A stretch of 64,000 bases of DNA from Solilutibacter pythonis. GTDB lineage: Bacteria; Pseudomonadota; Gammaproteobacteria; Xanthomonadales; Xanthomonadaceae. The notes beneath the pieces are model-generated. The model made no database searches. It was given only the letters and a program-made list of their open reading frames with translations, and was not told the origin of the DNA. Positions 1-8,094 of the stretch are shown here, one piece after another. Position 1 is the stretch's first letter. Each line of letters starts with the position of its first letter. The stretch spans positions 221,774 through 285,773 of the forward strand of contig NZ_RFLY01000001.1 of the NCBI RefSeq assembly GCF_003697345.1. Direction: 5' to 3'. The translations under genes and the position numbers were made by a program.

Positions 1-1010
1 GGCAAAGCTCCAACGATGTCATCCCGACCACCATGCGGGTGGCCTCGCTGGTGGCGGCCAAGCAGGTACTGCTGCCGGCACTGAAGCATCTGCGCAAGAC
101 CATCGGCCGGCGCGCGAAGGGGCTGACGAAGACGGTCAAGACCGGACGCACTCACTTGATGGACGCGATGCCGTTGACCTTCGCCCAGGAATTCGGCGCC
201 TGGTCGGCGCAATTGTCCTCCGCCGAGGCACGCATCGAGGACGCGCTGAAGCGGGTGCGGCGGCTGCCGATTGGCGGCACCGCGATCGGCAGCGGCATCA
301 ATGCGCATCCGAAGTTCGGCCGGAAAGCGGCCGAATCGCTTTCGAAGCGGCTGGGCGTGAAATTCGAGTCGGCCGACGACAAGTTCGAGGGACTGGCCGC
401 GCAGGACGATCTGGTGGAGCTTTCCGGCCAACTGAACGCCTTGGCGGTGGCTCTGACCAAGATCGCCAACGATCTGCGCTGGATGAATGCCGGCCCGCTG
501 GCCGGCCTGGGCGAAGTGGAATTGCCGGCGCTGCAACCGGGCAGCTCGATCATGCCGGGTAAGGTCAATCCGGTGATCTGCGAGTCGCTGGCGATGGTCT
601 CGGCGCAAGTGATGGGCCTGCACGCGGCCAATACCGTGGCCGGGGCCAGCGGCAACTTCCAGTTGAACGTGATGCTGCCCTTGATCGCCAACAATCTGCT
701 GGATGCGATGGAATGGCTGTCGAACGGAATGCGCCTGCTGGCCGACCGGGCGATTGCCGGGCTGAAGGTGCGCGAGGACGTGGTGGCGCAGGCGTTGGCG
801 CGCAACCCGATTCTGGTGACGGCGTTGAACCCGCTGATCGGTTACGAAAAAGCCGCGGCGATCGCCAAGCGCGCCTACAGCGAAGGGCGCGCGGTGCTGG
901 AAGTGGCGATCGAGGACAGCGGGTTGCCGGAGGCGGAACTGCGCAAGCTGCTGAATCCGCAGGCGCTTACCACCGGCGGCATACACCCGGGGGCCGCCGC
1001 CGGCGGTTGA
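1..1010 (+). CDS. fumC: Fumarate hydratase class II, 5' end outside the window
   Basis: This is the C-terminal part of a class II (iron-independent) fumarase, which interconverts fumarate and L-malate in the citric acid cycle in the cytoplasm. The window opens inside the gene: the frame is open from base 3 and starts with QSSNDVIPTTMR, a conserved stretch of the fumarase/aspartase superfamily. TGRTHLMDAMP (near base 140) and the superfamily signature GSSIMPGKVNP (near bases 540-572) are both present. About 335 codons are visible against a usual ~460, so roughly 130 N-terminal residues lie upstream. Aspartase shares fold and motifs and cannot be fully excluded from this fragment, but the motif wording fits fumarase better. 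The downstream operon runs convergently towards it, with only 15 bases between the stop codons. Confidence 0.88.
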   Translation, partial: QSSNDVIPTTMRVASLVAAKQVLLPALKHLRKTIGRRAKGLTKTVKTGRTHLMDAMPLTFAQEFGAWSAQLSSAEARIEDALKRVRRLPIGGTAIGSGINAHPKFGRKAAESLSKRLGVKFESADDKFEGLAAQDDLVELSGQLNALAVALTKIANDLRWMNAGPLAGLGEVELPALQPGSSIMPGKVNPVICESLAMVSAQVMGLHAANTVAGASGNFQLNVMLPLIANNLLDAMEWLSNGMRLLADRAIAGLKVREDVVAQALARNPILVTALNPLIGYEKAAAIAKRAYSEGRAVLEVAIEDSGLPEAELRKLLNPQALTTGGIHPGAAAGG

Positions 1011-1025
1011 GCGGCGAAAGGCGGC

Positions 1026-1289
1026 TTATTCGAGCGCGTTCACCGCCTTGCCGCCGATGCGGACAATCCCGGCATCGCGCAGATCGACTTCCGCATCGGC
1101 GGCCGGGCGCGGATAGTGCACGCCGCCGACGCTCAGCGCCGTGGCATCGAGCAGGGCCTCGATATCGTCCGCCTTCACCGTGGCGGCGCCCCCACACGAG
1201 GACACCGCCACATGGCCCGGCGGCAGCAGAAAGCGCACGCCCTCCAGGCTGGCGGTGGAGCCGCTCATGGCCTGTACGCTGGTACACAT
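1026..1289 (-). CDS. Small protein of unknown function, last gene of the YtrA/ABC operon
   Basis: I do not recognise this 87-residue protein. It starts three bases after the stop of the lipoprotein gene upstream, so it is very likely co-transcribed as the last gene of the operon. It has no signal peptide or membrane segment, two cysteines near positions 2 and 33, and an acidic C-terminal half (DDIEALLD, DAEVDLRD). A second ATG seven codons in (MSGSTAS...) is an alternative start with slightly better upstream purines. The position and codon use fit a real gene, but no function can be given. Confidence 0.5.
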   Translation of the reverse strand: MCTSVQAMSGSTASLEGVRFLLPPGHVAVSSCGGAATVKADDIEALLDATALSVGGVHYPRPAADAEVDLRDAGIVRIGGKAVNALE

Positions 1290-1292
1290 CGA

Positions 1293-1937
1293 TTAGCGGA
1301 TGCCCTCACGGACCCGCGTGCGCATGTCGGGCGCGCGGGCGGTGGCGCCGTTTTCCTTCAGGCAATCGTCGACGTCGGCCTGGGTGAGGCGGGCATATGG
1401 CTTGAACTCGGGCAGGGCGGCGGCCAGCTTGTCCTGAGTGGCGAGCAGCGCGGGCAATTGCGCGCAGATGCGTTTGGCATCGGCTTCCAGCTTTTTCGCC
1501 CCGGCCTCGATTTTCTGCCCGATCTGTTCGGGCTTGCCCTCAAGCAGGCCGCCTATCGCTTCCTTCACCGCTTGGCCGGCCAGGTCGGCACCCTGGATGC
1601 CGATCGCCATCCCGGTCTCGGCGATGCCGTGCATGCCCTTGCGATACTTCAGCAGCAGCGCGCGCTGGGCGTCGTCGATCTTTACCGGCTTGCCTTCGAT
1701 CAGGAACTCGCCCTGCGGATCGATTTCGGCGGCGGGTTGATCGCCGCCACCGACAGGTATGCCCCGGCCGCTTTCAAGCGTCAGGTTTTCGGTCGTCATT
1801 TCCTTGCGTGCCTCGCCGATGGCGGCCTCGACCGCCTGGCCGATCGCGGTCCGTGGCGGGGTGGCGGGCGGCGGCGCGTTGTTGCAGGCGGCCAGCGACA
1901 GGGCGGCCAGAACGGGAACGATGAGGCGAAGTTTCAT
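1293..1937 (-). CDS. Outer-membrane or periplasmic lipoprotein, possibly YggN/DUF2884-like
   Basis: This is a predicted lipoprotein of about 214 residues. I chose the ATG at 1937 because it opens a classical lipoprotein signal (MKLRLIVPVLAALSLAAC, lipobox LAAC); a longer frame starts at 1973 but would bury that signal. After the lipid-anchored cysteine comes a proline-rich linker (APPPATPP). The mature region contains the pattern LIEGKPVKIDDAQRALLLKY, which resembles the YggN/DUF2884 family of unknown function, then a helical region and a C-terminal acidic segment. Two further cysteines (near KRICAQL and VDDCLKE) could form a disulfide in the periplasm. It lies 28 bases after the permease gene in the same operon, so it may act with that exporter at the envelope. 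The family assignment is tentative. Confidence 0.6.
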   Translation of the reverse strand: MKLRLIVPVLAALSLAACNNAPPPATPPRTAIGQAVEAAIGEARKEMTTENLTLESGRGIPVGGGDQPAAEIDPQGEFLIEGKPVKIDDAQRALLLKYRKGMHGIAETGMAIGIQGADLAGQAVKEAIGGLLEGKPEQIGQKIEAGAKKLEADAKRICAQLPALLATQDKLAAALPEFKPYARLTQADVDDCLKENGATARAPDMRTRVREGIR

Positions 1938-1965
1938 ATTGGAATCCTCGAAAAAGACCCGAGCG

Positions 1966-3012
1966 TCAGGCATCGTCGCGCCAACGGCGCAGGCGGATGG
2001 CGAGAAGAATCATGGCGATGCCGGCGGCCGCGCCGATCCACAGGCTGGGATTGCGATAAACATCGCCACCGAACACCAGCGACAGATTTTGCGCCAGCTG
2101 ATCGCCGCTGCCTCCCGACCCGATAAACCGGGGGCCCTTGGTCATGCCGAATAGGTGGCTGAGAGGCCACGCGCTGGTCAGCAGACGCGCCACGATGTGC
2201 TCCCAGAACCAGTTCGAACCGATATCGAAGAACTCGAACCAACTCACCAGGACGCCGGCCAGCAACGGCACCAGCACCGCCCACAGGAATGGCTTGGATC
2301 TGGCCCAGGCCGAGCACAGCATCAGCCAGCCGGCCGTCGGCAGCGCCCACAGCATGTAGATCGGAATCCAACTGAACAACAGGGTGAGTAACCTGAAGGG
2401 CCGCAGTTGCGCCCAGTAGATGGTGAATGGATTGCCGCCATTGATGGCGATGAACAGGCTGACCAGGATGCCGAAGCCCAGCATCACCGCCAGCGCGACC
2501 AGCACGGCGGTCAATGGCGCCACCAGCAGCGCGGTCAGCAGTTTGCTCCACACGGTGAGTCCGTCGGAGACCGGCAGCGACTTCCAGAACAGCACGCTGC
2601 GATCCCGGCGTTCGTCGTACAGCGCGCCCAGCAGGTAGAAGAACACCACGAAGCCGAACACCAGCAGCGGCCAGAACGCCGACATCAGCGTGATGCCATT
2701 GATGGCGTCGCTCAGTTGGCGCAGTTTCTCGGTGGGGACGTTGGCGAACAGGTCGTTCCAATTCATGCTGGAGAGCGGGACTTCCTTGCCCTCGAAATCG
2801 ACGACCTGGTCGCTGTAACGGGCGAACATGAGCTGCCCGGTGCCGCCGCCGAGCAAGGTGAAGAACAGGAAGATCGCGCCGGCCACCACCGGCGCCCACA
2901 GGAAGCCGCCCCTGTGCTCCCAGAATTCGCGTTTCAGCAGCCACTTCAGTTTCTGGGTGGCTCGCGGTGCCGCGCGGACCGGCGTGGGGCTTTCGTTGAC
3001 GGTGGCGTTCAT
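1966..3012 (-). CDS. ABC transporter permease, ABC-2 type
   Basis: This 348-residue integral membrane protein is the permease partner of the ATPase encoded just upstream. The N-terminal 35 residues are cytoplasmic and basic. A first membrane segment follows (LWAPVVAGAIFLFFTLL), then a large extracytoplasmic loop, and about five more hydrophobic segments, with the last near the C-terminus (IGAAAGIAMILLAIRL). The motif LYDERRDRSVLFWKSLPVSD is typical of ABC-2 type permeases encoded with YtrA-type regulators. Its ATG overlaps the ATPase stop (ATGA), implying translational coupling. The substrate is not apparent. Such YtrA-linked systems are generally associated with cell-envelope stress or peptide antibiotics, which is an inference from the family only. 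Confidence 0.85.
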   Translation of the reverse strand: MNATVNESPTPVRAAPRATQKLKWLLKREFWEHRGGFLWAPVVAGAIFLFFTLLGGGTGQLMFARYSDQVVDFEGKEVPLSSMNWNDLFANVPTEKLRQLSDAINGITLMSAFWPLLVFGFVVFFYLLGALYDERRDRSVLFWKSLPVSDGLTVWSKLLTALLVAPLTAVLVALAVMLGFGILVSLFIAINGGNPFTIYWAQLRPFRLLTLLFSWIPIYMLWALPTAGWLMLCSAWARSKPFLWAVLVPLLAGVLVSWFEFFDIGSNWFWEHIVARLLTSAWPLSHLFGMTKGPRFIGSGGSGDQLAQNLSLVFGGDVYRNPSLWIGAAAGIAMILLAIRLRRWRDDA

Positions 3013-3869
3013 GCGTAGGTTCCCTTCATGGTGGCGACGAACAGATCGGCGAGGCCGGGAATGCGGGTTTCGCCGTATTCGCGCAATCGCGGTGCCGGCA
3101 CGCCGTCGAACAGCATCACGGTCTTGCCGAAGGCCAGCGCGCGCTCGTCGAGCGGTTTGAGCGCGCGCGCCTCGTCGAGCCTGCCGGCATCGACCAGCAC
3201 TTCGACGTAGCGCTGGCCGATGTCCTCCATCGAGGTGTCCAGCACCACCTTGCCGTCGCGGATGAACATCACGTCGCTGAGGATGTGTTCGACCTCCTCC
3301 ACCTGATGGGTGGTGATGAGGATGGTCTTTTCCTCGTCGAAATAGTCTTCCAGCAGACGCTGGTAGAACTGCTTGCGATAGAGGATGTCGAGGCCGAGGG
3401 TAGGCTCGTCCAGTACCAGCAGGCGGGCGTCGATCGCCATCACCAGGGCCAGGTGCAGCTGCACGATCATGCCTTTCGACATCTCCTTGACTTTCATCGC
3501 CGGGTGCAACCGGGTGCCTTGGATGAAGCGTTCGAAGCGCTCGCGCGAGAAGCGCGGGTGCACGCCTTCGACGAAATCGGCGACTTCGCGGACGCGGATC
3601 CAGCGCGGCAGCACGGCGACGTCGGCGATGAAGCAGATGTCGTTCATCAATTCGTCGCGCTGGCTGCGCGGGTCTTTGCCTAGCACCTTCAGCTCGCCCT
3701 CAAACTGGATCAGGCCGAGGATAGCCTTGAGCGCCGTGGTCTTGCCCGCGCCGTTAGGACCGATCAGGCCGACGATGCGGCCGGCCGGAATCTCGAAATC
3801 GGCGCCATCCAGCGCCCGTTTATTCTTGTAGACCTTACTCAGGCCGCGTGCGTTGACGGCGATGTTCAT
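3009..3869 (-). CDS. ABC transporter ATP-binding protein
   Basis: This 286-residue cytoplasmic ATPase powers the ABC-2 permease encoded next to it. The Walker A motif GPNGAGKTT lies near residues 37-45 and the Walker B region is LLVLDEPTLGLD. The signature loop reads EMSKGMIVQLHLAL, a variant of LSGGQ common in this subgroup, and the switch histidine is in ITTHQVEE. I placed the start at 3869 (MNIAVNARGLSKVYK) because this ATG overlaps the regulator stop codon (ATGA) and matches family length; a longer open frame exists upstream but would overlap the regulator. It is the third gene of a six-gene leftward operon. Confidence 0.9.
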   Translation of the reverse strand: MNIAVNARGLSKVYKNKRALDGADFEIPAGRIVGLIGPNGAGKTTALKAILGLIQFEGELKVLGKDPRSQRDELMNDICFIADVAVLPRWIRVREVADFVEGVHPRFSRERFERFIQGTRLHPAMKVKEMSKGMIVQLHLALVMAIDARLLVLDEPTLGLDILYRKQFYQRLLEDYFDEEKTILITTHQVEEVEHILSDVMFIRDGKVVLDTSMEDIGQRYVEVLVDAGRLDEARALKPLDERALAFGKTVMLFDGVPAPRLREYGETRIPGLADLFVATMKGTYA

Positions 3870-4237
3870 TTCGCTCCCCATTTCTTCGATGGATCGATCA
3901 ATTCGTTCGGGTCCAGGCCAAGGCGCTCGATACGTTCGAGCACCAGCGGCCATTCCTCGCCAAGAAAACGCTGGCGTTCGCTGGCCAGCAGTTTCTGCGG
4001 CGCGCCCTCGATCACGAACATGCCGAGGCCGCGGCGTTTTTCCACCAGGTCCTCGTCGGCCAGCTCCTGGAAGGCGCGCGAGACGGTGATCGGGTTCAAC
4101 TGGTATTCGGCGGCGATGGTGCGTACCGAGGGCAAGGCATCGCCGGGCTTGAGTTCGCCGTCGATGATCTTTGCCACCACCAGTTCCTTCAACTGGCGGT
4201 AGATCGGAACGCCATCGGCCCATTGGTGCTCGCTCAT
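3866..4237 (-). CDS. GntR-family transcriptional regulator, YtrA subfamily
   Basis: This is a 123-residue one-domain-plus-tail regulator. The N-terminal winged helix covers about residues 10-78 (PIYRQLKELVVAKIIDGEL, then LPSVRTIAAEYQLNPITVSR as the recognition helix-turn-helix). The C-terminus is a short ~45-residue helical tail, not a full effector domain, which is the hallmark of the YtrA subfamily. Such regulators usually repress their own ABC-transporter operon through a palindrome in the promoter, and a matching palindrome lies at 4433-4456. Its ATG overlaps the stop of the small gene upstream and its stop overlaps the ATPase start, so these genes are tightly coupled. Confidence 0.9.
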   Translation of the reverse strand: MSEHQWADGVPIYRQLKELVVAKIIDGELKPGDALPSVRTIAAEYQLNPITVSRAFQELADEDLVEKRRGLGMFVIEGAPQKLLASERQRFLGEEWPLVLERIERLGLDPNELIDPSKKWGAK

Positions 4238-4410
4238 GGCGTGAGGCTCCGGGGCAATAGCGAGAAGAACGTCGCCGGCTTGGCGCCGGCCTCCAGCGCG
4301 CGCGGGGCGGTGGAGCCGGCATCGAGGGGAATGAGGCAGACCAGGCCGAACAGGGCCAGCGACAGCGTCATGATCGGCAGGAGGGCCAAGGCGGGGCGGT
4401 GGCGTCGCAT
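4234..4410 (-). CDS. Small single-pass membrane protein leading the YtrA/ABC operon
   Basis: This 58-codon reading frame opens with MRRHRPALALLPIM and continues with a strongly hydrophobic stretch (LSLALFGLVCLIPL), predicting one membrane segment or an uncleaved signal sequence. A short polar tail follows, ending in FFSLLPRSLTP. Its TGA overlaps the regulator ATG (ATGA), the same coupling seen at every later junction as far as the permease. The start lies about 35 bases downstream of a good -10 box, so it would be the first gene of the transcript. I do not recognise the family. The exact overlap and the membrane segment are the main evidence that it is real. Confidence 0.55.
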   Translation of the reverse strand: MRRHRPALALLPIMTLSLALFGLVCLIPLDAGSTAPRALEAGAKPATFFSLLPRSLTP

Positions 4411-4432
4411 GATGGGACTCGTGTCGAAAGTT

Positions 4433-4473
4433 GGTGTTGTATTTAACTATAACACCAGACTGGAAGCCGTCAA
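4433..4473 (-). promoter_or_regulatory. Promoter with embedded palindromic operator of the YtrA/ABC operon
   Basis: On the minus strand a -35 box TTGACG (4468-4473) and a -10 box TATAGT (4446-4451) are separated by 16 bases. The -10 box sits inside a 24-bp near-palindrome (4433-4456) whose outer arms are GGTGTT and AACACC with an AT-rich centre. A repressor bound there would cover the -10 region. The regulator gene two places downstream belongs to a subfamily known to bind such sites, so autorepression is the likely role. Confidence 0.7.
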
Positions 4474-4615
4474 GTTCCCGTCTACCCAACTGAAGTCATG
4501 GTGGCGCGCAGCCAACGCGAGCTGAAGCGCGGCGCGGGCAATGGCCGGTTCGATTGCCGTTGCATGGCCCGCGCACCACAATGTCGCAATGCCTACGAAA
4601 ATGGAGAAATTTCGA

Positions 4616-5560
4616 GTGAAAACGGCTGTCCTTGGCGTGGTTTTCGCGCTGTCGTTCGTCCATGCCGGCCCGGTTCATGCGCAGGCAACGCCATCGGCCG
4701 TCGGCGCCAAGCCGCTGGCCGGCGAGCGCGAAAGGCTCGGTTATGCCATCGGCATGGAAGTGGGCGCGGACAATGCCTTGCAAGCGGCGCTTCCCGATCT
4801 CGACTTGGCAGCCTTCGAACAATCGATACGGCGCTCGATCAGCGGTGCCGAGCCACTCATGAAACCCGCGGATGCGCAAAAGACCTCGCTCGCGTTGATG
4901 CAGCGCGTGCAGGCCCGCCAGTCCGGCAATGCCGGGAAAGCGCCGGCGGTGTCGCGGCAGCAGGTCGGGGAGCTGCTCGGCATCAACGTCGGCCGCTCGC
5001 TGGCGCCGGTGCGTGACGAATTCGATCTGGCCGCCTTCATGCGCGGGTGGCGGGTGGTGGTGGAAAAGGGTAAGCCGCTCATCCCGCCGGCCGAGGCGCA
5101 GGCGCTTCGTGGCACCTTCGCCGAGCGCCTGCGCGAGCGCAATGCCGCCAGGCGGGCCGAGGCCGGCGAGCGCAACCGCAAGACGGGCGAGGCGTTTCTG
5201 GCCGCCAACCGCGGCGCCAAGGGGGTGGTGACTACCCGCTCCGGCTTGCAGTACCAGGTGCTGAAGCCCGGCGCCGGCGCACGGCCGCTGCCGAGCAGCC
5301 GGGTCAAGGTCGATTACGAGGGCAAGCTGCTCGATGGCAAGGTCTTCGACAGCTCCTACCAACGTGGCGAGCCGGCGGTGTTCGCGCTCAATCAGGTGAT
5401 TCCCGGCTGGACCGAGGGGCTCGGCCTGATGGCGGCCGGCGCCAAGTATCGTTTCTGGATTCCCGGCGATCTCGCCTATGGCCGCCGCGGATCGCCGCCC
5501 AATATCGGCCCGAACGAAACCCTGGTCTTCGATGTCGAACTGCTCGATATCGTCAAATGA
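4616..5560 (+). CDS. Secreted FKBP-type peptidyl-prolyl isomerase with a duplicated N-terminal region
   Basis: This is a periplasmic proline isomerase and probable folding helper. I chose the GTG at 4616 because it has GGAGA eight bases upstream and opens a clean signal peptide ending in VHAQA; in-frame ATGs at 4541, 4589 and 4601 add a non-signal extension. The mature protein has two consecutive copies of the FKBP N-terminal dimerisation-type region (roughly LGYAIGMEVGADN... and then LLGINVGRSLAPV...), each ending in a long helix. A C-terminal FKBP domain follows (VDYEGKLLDGKVFDSSYQRG, VIPGWTEGL, YRFWIPGDLAYG, LVFDVELLDI). Most FkpA/Mip-type proteins have a single such N-terminal region. A related lipoprotein gene follows 78 bases downstream. 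Confidence 0.88.
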   Translation: MKTAVLGVVFALSFVHAGPVHAQATPSAVGAKPLAGERERLGYAIGMEVGADNALQAALPDLDLAAFEQSIRRSISGAEPLMKPADAQKTSLALMQRVQARQSGNAGKAPAVSRQQVGELLGINVGRSLAPVRDEFDLAAFMRGWRVVVEKGKPLIPPAEAQALRGTFAERLRERNAARRAEAGERNRKTGEAFLAANRGAKGVVTTRSGLQYQVLKPGAGARPLPSSRVKVDYEGKLLDGKVFDSSYQRGEPAVFALNQVIPGWTEGLGLMAAGAKYRFWIPGDLAYGRRGSPPNIGPNETLVFDVELLDIVK

Positions 5561-5585
5561 TCGATAATCCCCGCTTCTGAATCGT

Positions 5586-5605
5586 CGTCCGGCCCGCGCC
5601 GGACG
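5586..5605 (+). other. Stem-loop between the two FKBP genes
   Basis: Arms CGTCCGGC (5586-5593) and GCCGGACG (5598-5605) pair perfectly around a 4-base loop. There is no T-run after it, so it is more likely an mRNA processing or stability element than an intrinsic terminator. Confidence 0.4.
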
Positions 5606-5638
5606 GCCCCCCGCACGCATACGCACCGGAGTTCCCGC

Positions 5639-6427
5639 ATGAAGTCATGTTCCGTTCTGGCCGTCACCGCATTGGCCGCCGCCCTCTCGCTTGCCGCTTG
5701 CGACAAGACCGCCGACAAGGCCGCCGGCAAGGAGAGCGCCGATAAGTCCGCCGTTGCCGAGGGCGCCAAGGATGCCAAGACCATTCCCGGCCTGAAGGAC
5801 GAAAAGGCGCAGGCGAGCTACGTGGTGGGCTTGACCATGGGCAAGCAGTTGGCGGACATCAAGAGCGACATCGAGCTGGAAACCGTGGTGCGCGGCCTGA
5901 AGGACGAATTGTCCGGTGGCAAGAAGCTGGTCGACGACGGGCAGGCGCGCGAGATCATGGCCGGCTTCATGGAGAAGATGCAGGCCAAGATGATGGCCGA
6001 ACAGATGGCCAAGGCGCGCAAGAACACCGAAGAGGGCCAGAAGTTCCTGGCCGAGAACGGCAAGAAGGAAGGCGTCAAGACCACCGCCTCCGGCCTGCAA
6101 TACCAGGTCGTCACCGAGGGCAAGGGCGCCAAGCCGGGCGAGGGCGATGCGGTCAAGGTCAAGTACAAGGGCACGTTGCTGGATGGCACCGAATTCGACA
6201 GCACCGAGAAGCAGGGCGGCGAGCCGGCCGTCCTGCCGCTGGATCGGGTGATTCCGGGCTGGGCCGAGGGCATCCGTCTGATGCCGGTCGGCAGCAAGTA
6301 CAAGTTCTGGATTCCCTCCAACCTCGGCTATGGCGAGCAGGTGCCCCCGGGCGCGCCGTTCCCGCCGAACGCCACGCTGGTGTTCGATGTCGAACTGCTC
6401 GACATCGTCAAGGCGCCGAAGCACTGA
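5639..6427 (+). CDS. FKBP-type peptidyl-prolyl isomerase lipoprotein
   Basis: This 262-residue protein is a membrane-anchored proline isomerase of the FkpA/Mip type. The signal sequence ends in the lipobox LAAC (cysteine near residue 21) and is followed by a charged, lysine-rich linker. The FKBP N-terminal dimerisation region spans about residues 58-130 (ASYVVGLTMGKQLADIKSDI... MAEQMAKARKNTEEG). The catalytic FKBP domain fills the C-terminus (VKVKYKGTLLDGTEFDST, VIPGWAEGIRLMPVGSKY, FWIPSNLGYG, TLVFDVELLDIV). It is a paralogue of the gene just upstream, and the conserved FWIP and ELLDIVK wording suggests tandem duplication. Expected location is the periplasmic face of a membrane. Confidence 0.9.
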   Translation: MKSCSVLAVTALAAALSLAACDKTADKAAGKESADKSAVAEGAKDAKTIPGLKDEKAQASYVVGLTMGKQLADIKSDIELETVVRGLKDELSGGKKLVDDGQAREIMAGFMEKMQAKMMAEQMAKARKNTEEGQKFLAENGKKEGVKTTASGLQYQVVTEGKGAKPGEGDAVKVKYKGTLLDGTEFDSTEKQGGEPAVLPLDRVIPGWAEGIRLMPVGSKYKFWIPSNLGYGEQVPPGAPFPPNATLVFDVELLDIVKAPKH

Positions 6428-6436
6428 AGGCAGTCC

Positions 6437-6462
6437 GATGACAGTAAAATGAAACTGTCATC
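6437..6462 (+). repeat. Inverted repeat downstream of the FKBP lipoprotein gene
   Basis: GATGACAGT (6437-6445) and ACTGTCATC (6454-6462) are perfect inverted repeats around an 8-base A-rich loop. It starts ten bases after the stop codon and has no T-run. It may be an operator for ugd or a 3'-end stabiliser for the FKBP mRNA. Confidence 0.4.
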
Positions 6463-6478
6463 ACCATGAAGCAAACTG

Positions 6479-6509
6479 CGACTGCCGCCGATGCGGCAGT
6501 CGTCGTTTT
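6479..6509 (+). terminator. Intrinsic terminator placed just before ugd
   Basis: A perfect 9-bp stem (CGACTGCCG at 6479-6487 with CGGCAGTCG at 6494-6502) has a 6-base loop and is followed by TCGTTTT. It ends only 14 bases before the ugd start codon. It therefore either ends the FKBP transcript and leaves ugd to readthrough, or acts as an attenuator for ugd. Confidence 0.65.
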
Positions 6510-6523
6510 CGAGGGAGGCTCTC

Positions 6524-7873
6524 ATGCGCGTCGCGATTTTCGGCACCGGCTACGTCGGCCTGGTCACTGGTGCCTGCCTGGCCGAGGTCGGCCACCAGGT
6601 GGTGTGTGTGGATGTCGATGCGGCCAAGGTCGCGGGCCTGGAAAACGGCGTCATTCCGATCTACGAGCCGGGCCTGGAATCGATGGTCAAGGCCAACCAT
6701 GCCGCGGGCCGGCTGCGCTTCACCACCGATGCGGCCAGCGCTGTCGATTTCGGCGATGTCGTCTTCATCGCCGTCGGCACGCCGCCCGACGAGGATGGCA
6801 GCGCCGATCTCCAGTACGTGCTGGCGGTGGCGCGCAGCATCGGCCGGCACCTCGCGCGTCCGGCGGTGGTCGTGGACAAGTCCACGGTACCGGTCGGCAC
6901 CGCCGACAAGGTGCGCGCGGTGATCGCCGAAACGCTGGCCGGGCGCGGCGCGGATATCCGCTTCGAGGTGGTTTCCAACCCCGAATTCCTCAAGGAAGGC
7001 GATGCGCTCAACGACTGCATGCGCCCGGATCGCATCGTCATCGGCGCGGACAACGCCGAGGCCATCGAGACCATGCGTCGTCTGTACGCCCCGTTCAACC
7101 GCAACCATGAGCGCATGGTGACGATGGACGTGCGTTCGGCCGAGCTGACCAAGTACGCCGCCAACGCCATGCTGGCGACCAAGATTTCGTTCATGAACGA
7201 AATCGCCAACATCGCGGAGAAGGTCGGCGCCGACATCGAGATGGTGCGTAAGGGCATCGGTTCCGACCCGCGCATCGGCTGGCATTTCATCTATCCCGGC
7301 GCGGGCTACGGCGGTTCCTGCTTCCCCAAGGACGTGCGGGCGCTCGCGCGCACCGCTTCGCAATACGGGTATGCGACCCGGATTCTCGATGCCGTGGAGG
7401 CGGTCAACGAAGCGCAGAAGGGGCACCTGTTCGAATTGATGGCGCGCCACTATGGCGGTGCCGGCGCGCTGCGCGGGAAGACCATCGCGCTCTGGGGCCT
7501 GGCTTTCAAGCCGAACACCGACGACATGCGCGAGGCGTCCAGCCGCCGCCTGCTGGCGCAGTTGTGGGAAGCCGGCGCGAAAGTGCGCGCCTTCGACCCC
7601 GAGGCGCGCGACGAGGCGAGACGCATCTTCGGCGAACGCGCCGAGCTGACGCTCTGCGACAGTACCGACGCCGCGCTGGAAGGGGCCGACGCGCTGGCCG
7701 TGGTGACCGAATGGAAACAGTTCCGCAGCCCCGATTTCGCCCACCTGCGCGAGCGCCTGGCCGACCGCGTGGTGTTCGACGGCCGCAATCTGTACGAACC
7801 GGCCGAAGTGGAAGCGGCGGGTATCGCCTATTGGGGCATCGGTCGCGGCCGATCTGTCAAAATGGACGCATGA
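6524..7873 (+). CDS. ugd: UDP-glucose 6-dehydrogenase
   Basis: This 449-residue cytoplasmic enzyme oxidises UDP-glucose twice with NAD+ to UDP-glucuronate, a precursor for capsule, exopolysaccharide and lipid A decoration. The Rossmann motif [15 protein letters not shown] is at the N-terminus. The substrate-binding segment [13 protein letters not shown] is in the middle, and the catalytic cysteine is in [12 protein letters not shown] at about residue 266. The C-terminal UDP-binding domain contains [19 protein letters not shown] chose the ATG at 6524 (MRVAIFGTG) because GAGGGAGG precedes it at good spacing; an upstream in-frame ATG at 6491 lies inside the terminator hairpin. Length is typical, and slyX follows with an ATGA overlap. 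Confidence 0.95.
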   Translation: MRVAIFGTGYVGLVTGACLAEVGHQVVCVDVDAAKVAGLENGVIPIYEPGLESMVKANHAAGRLRFTTDAASAVDFGDVVFIAVGTPPDEDGSADLQYVLAVARSIGRHLARPAVVVDKSTVPVGTADKVRAVIAETLAGRGADIRFEVVSNPEFLKEGDALNDCMRPDRIVIGADNAEAIETMRRLYAPFNRNHERMVTMDVRSAELTKYAANAMLATKISFMNEIANIAEKVGADIEMVRKGIGSDPRIGWHFIYPGAGYGGSCFPKDVRALARTASQYGYATRILDAVEAVNEAQKGHLFELMARHYGGAGALRGKTIALWGLAFKPNTDDMREASSRRLLAQLWEAGAKVRAFDPEARDEARRIFGERAELTLCDSTDAALEGADALAVVTEWKQFRSPDFAHLRERLADRVVFDGRNLYEPAEVEAAGIAYWGIGRGRSVKMDA

Positions 7874-8082
7874 CCGAGACTGAACGCATCGCCGAACTGG
7901 AAACCCGCATCGCCTTCCAGGAGCACGCGCTCAACCAGTTGAGTGACGCGTTGGCCGATGCGCGTGTCGAAATAGCCCGCCACTCGTTGTTGCTGACACG
8001 GGTGGTGGAAGAACTGAAATCCGCGCGCGGCTCGGGCGTCAGCGTCGATGCCGCCGACGAACCGCCGCCCCCGCATTACTGA
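7870..8082 (+). CDS. slyX: SlyX family protein
   Basis: This 70-residue protein is predicted to be almost wholly coiled coil ([20 protein letters not shown]), with a proline-rich tail ending in PPPPHY, the typical SlyX terminus. The biochemical role of SlyX is not established. Its ATG overlaps the ugd stop codon by four bases, so the two are translated from one transcript here. Confidence 0.85.
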   Translation: MTETERIAELETRIAFQEHALNQLSDALADARVEIARHSLLLTRVVEELKSARGSGVSVDAADEPPPPHY

Positions 8083-8094
8083 TCCCGCTTCGCC

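Noticed and set aside
5645..6424. A full-length antisense frame over the FKBP lipoprotein gene
   Set aside because: The product is a leucine/histidine-rich nonsense translation with no start signals.
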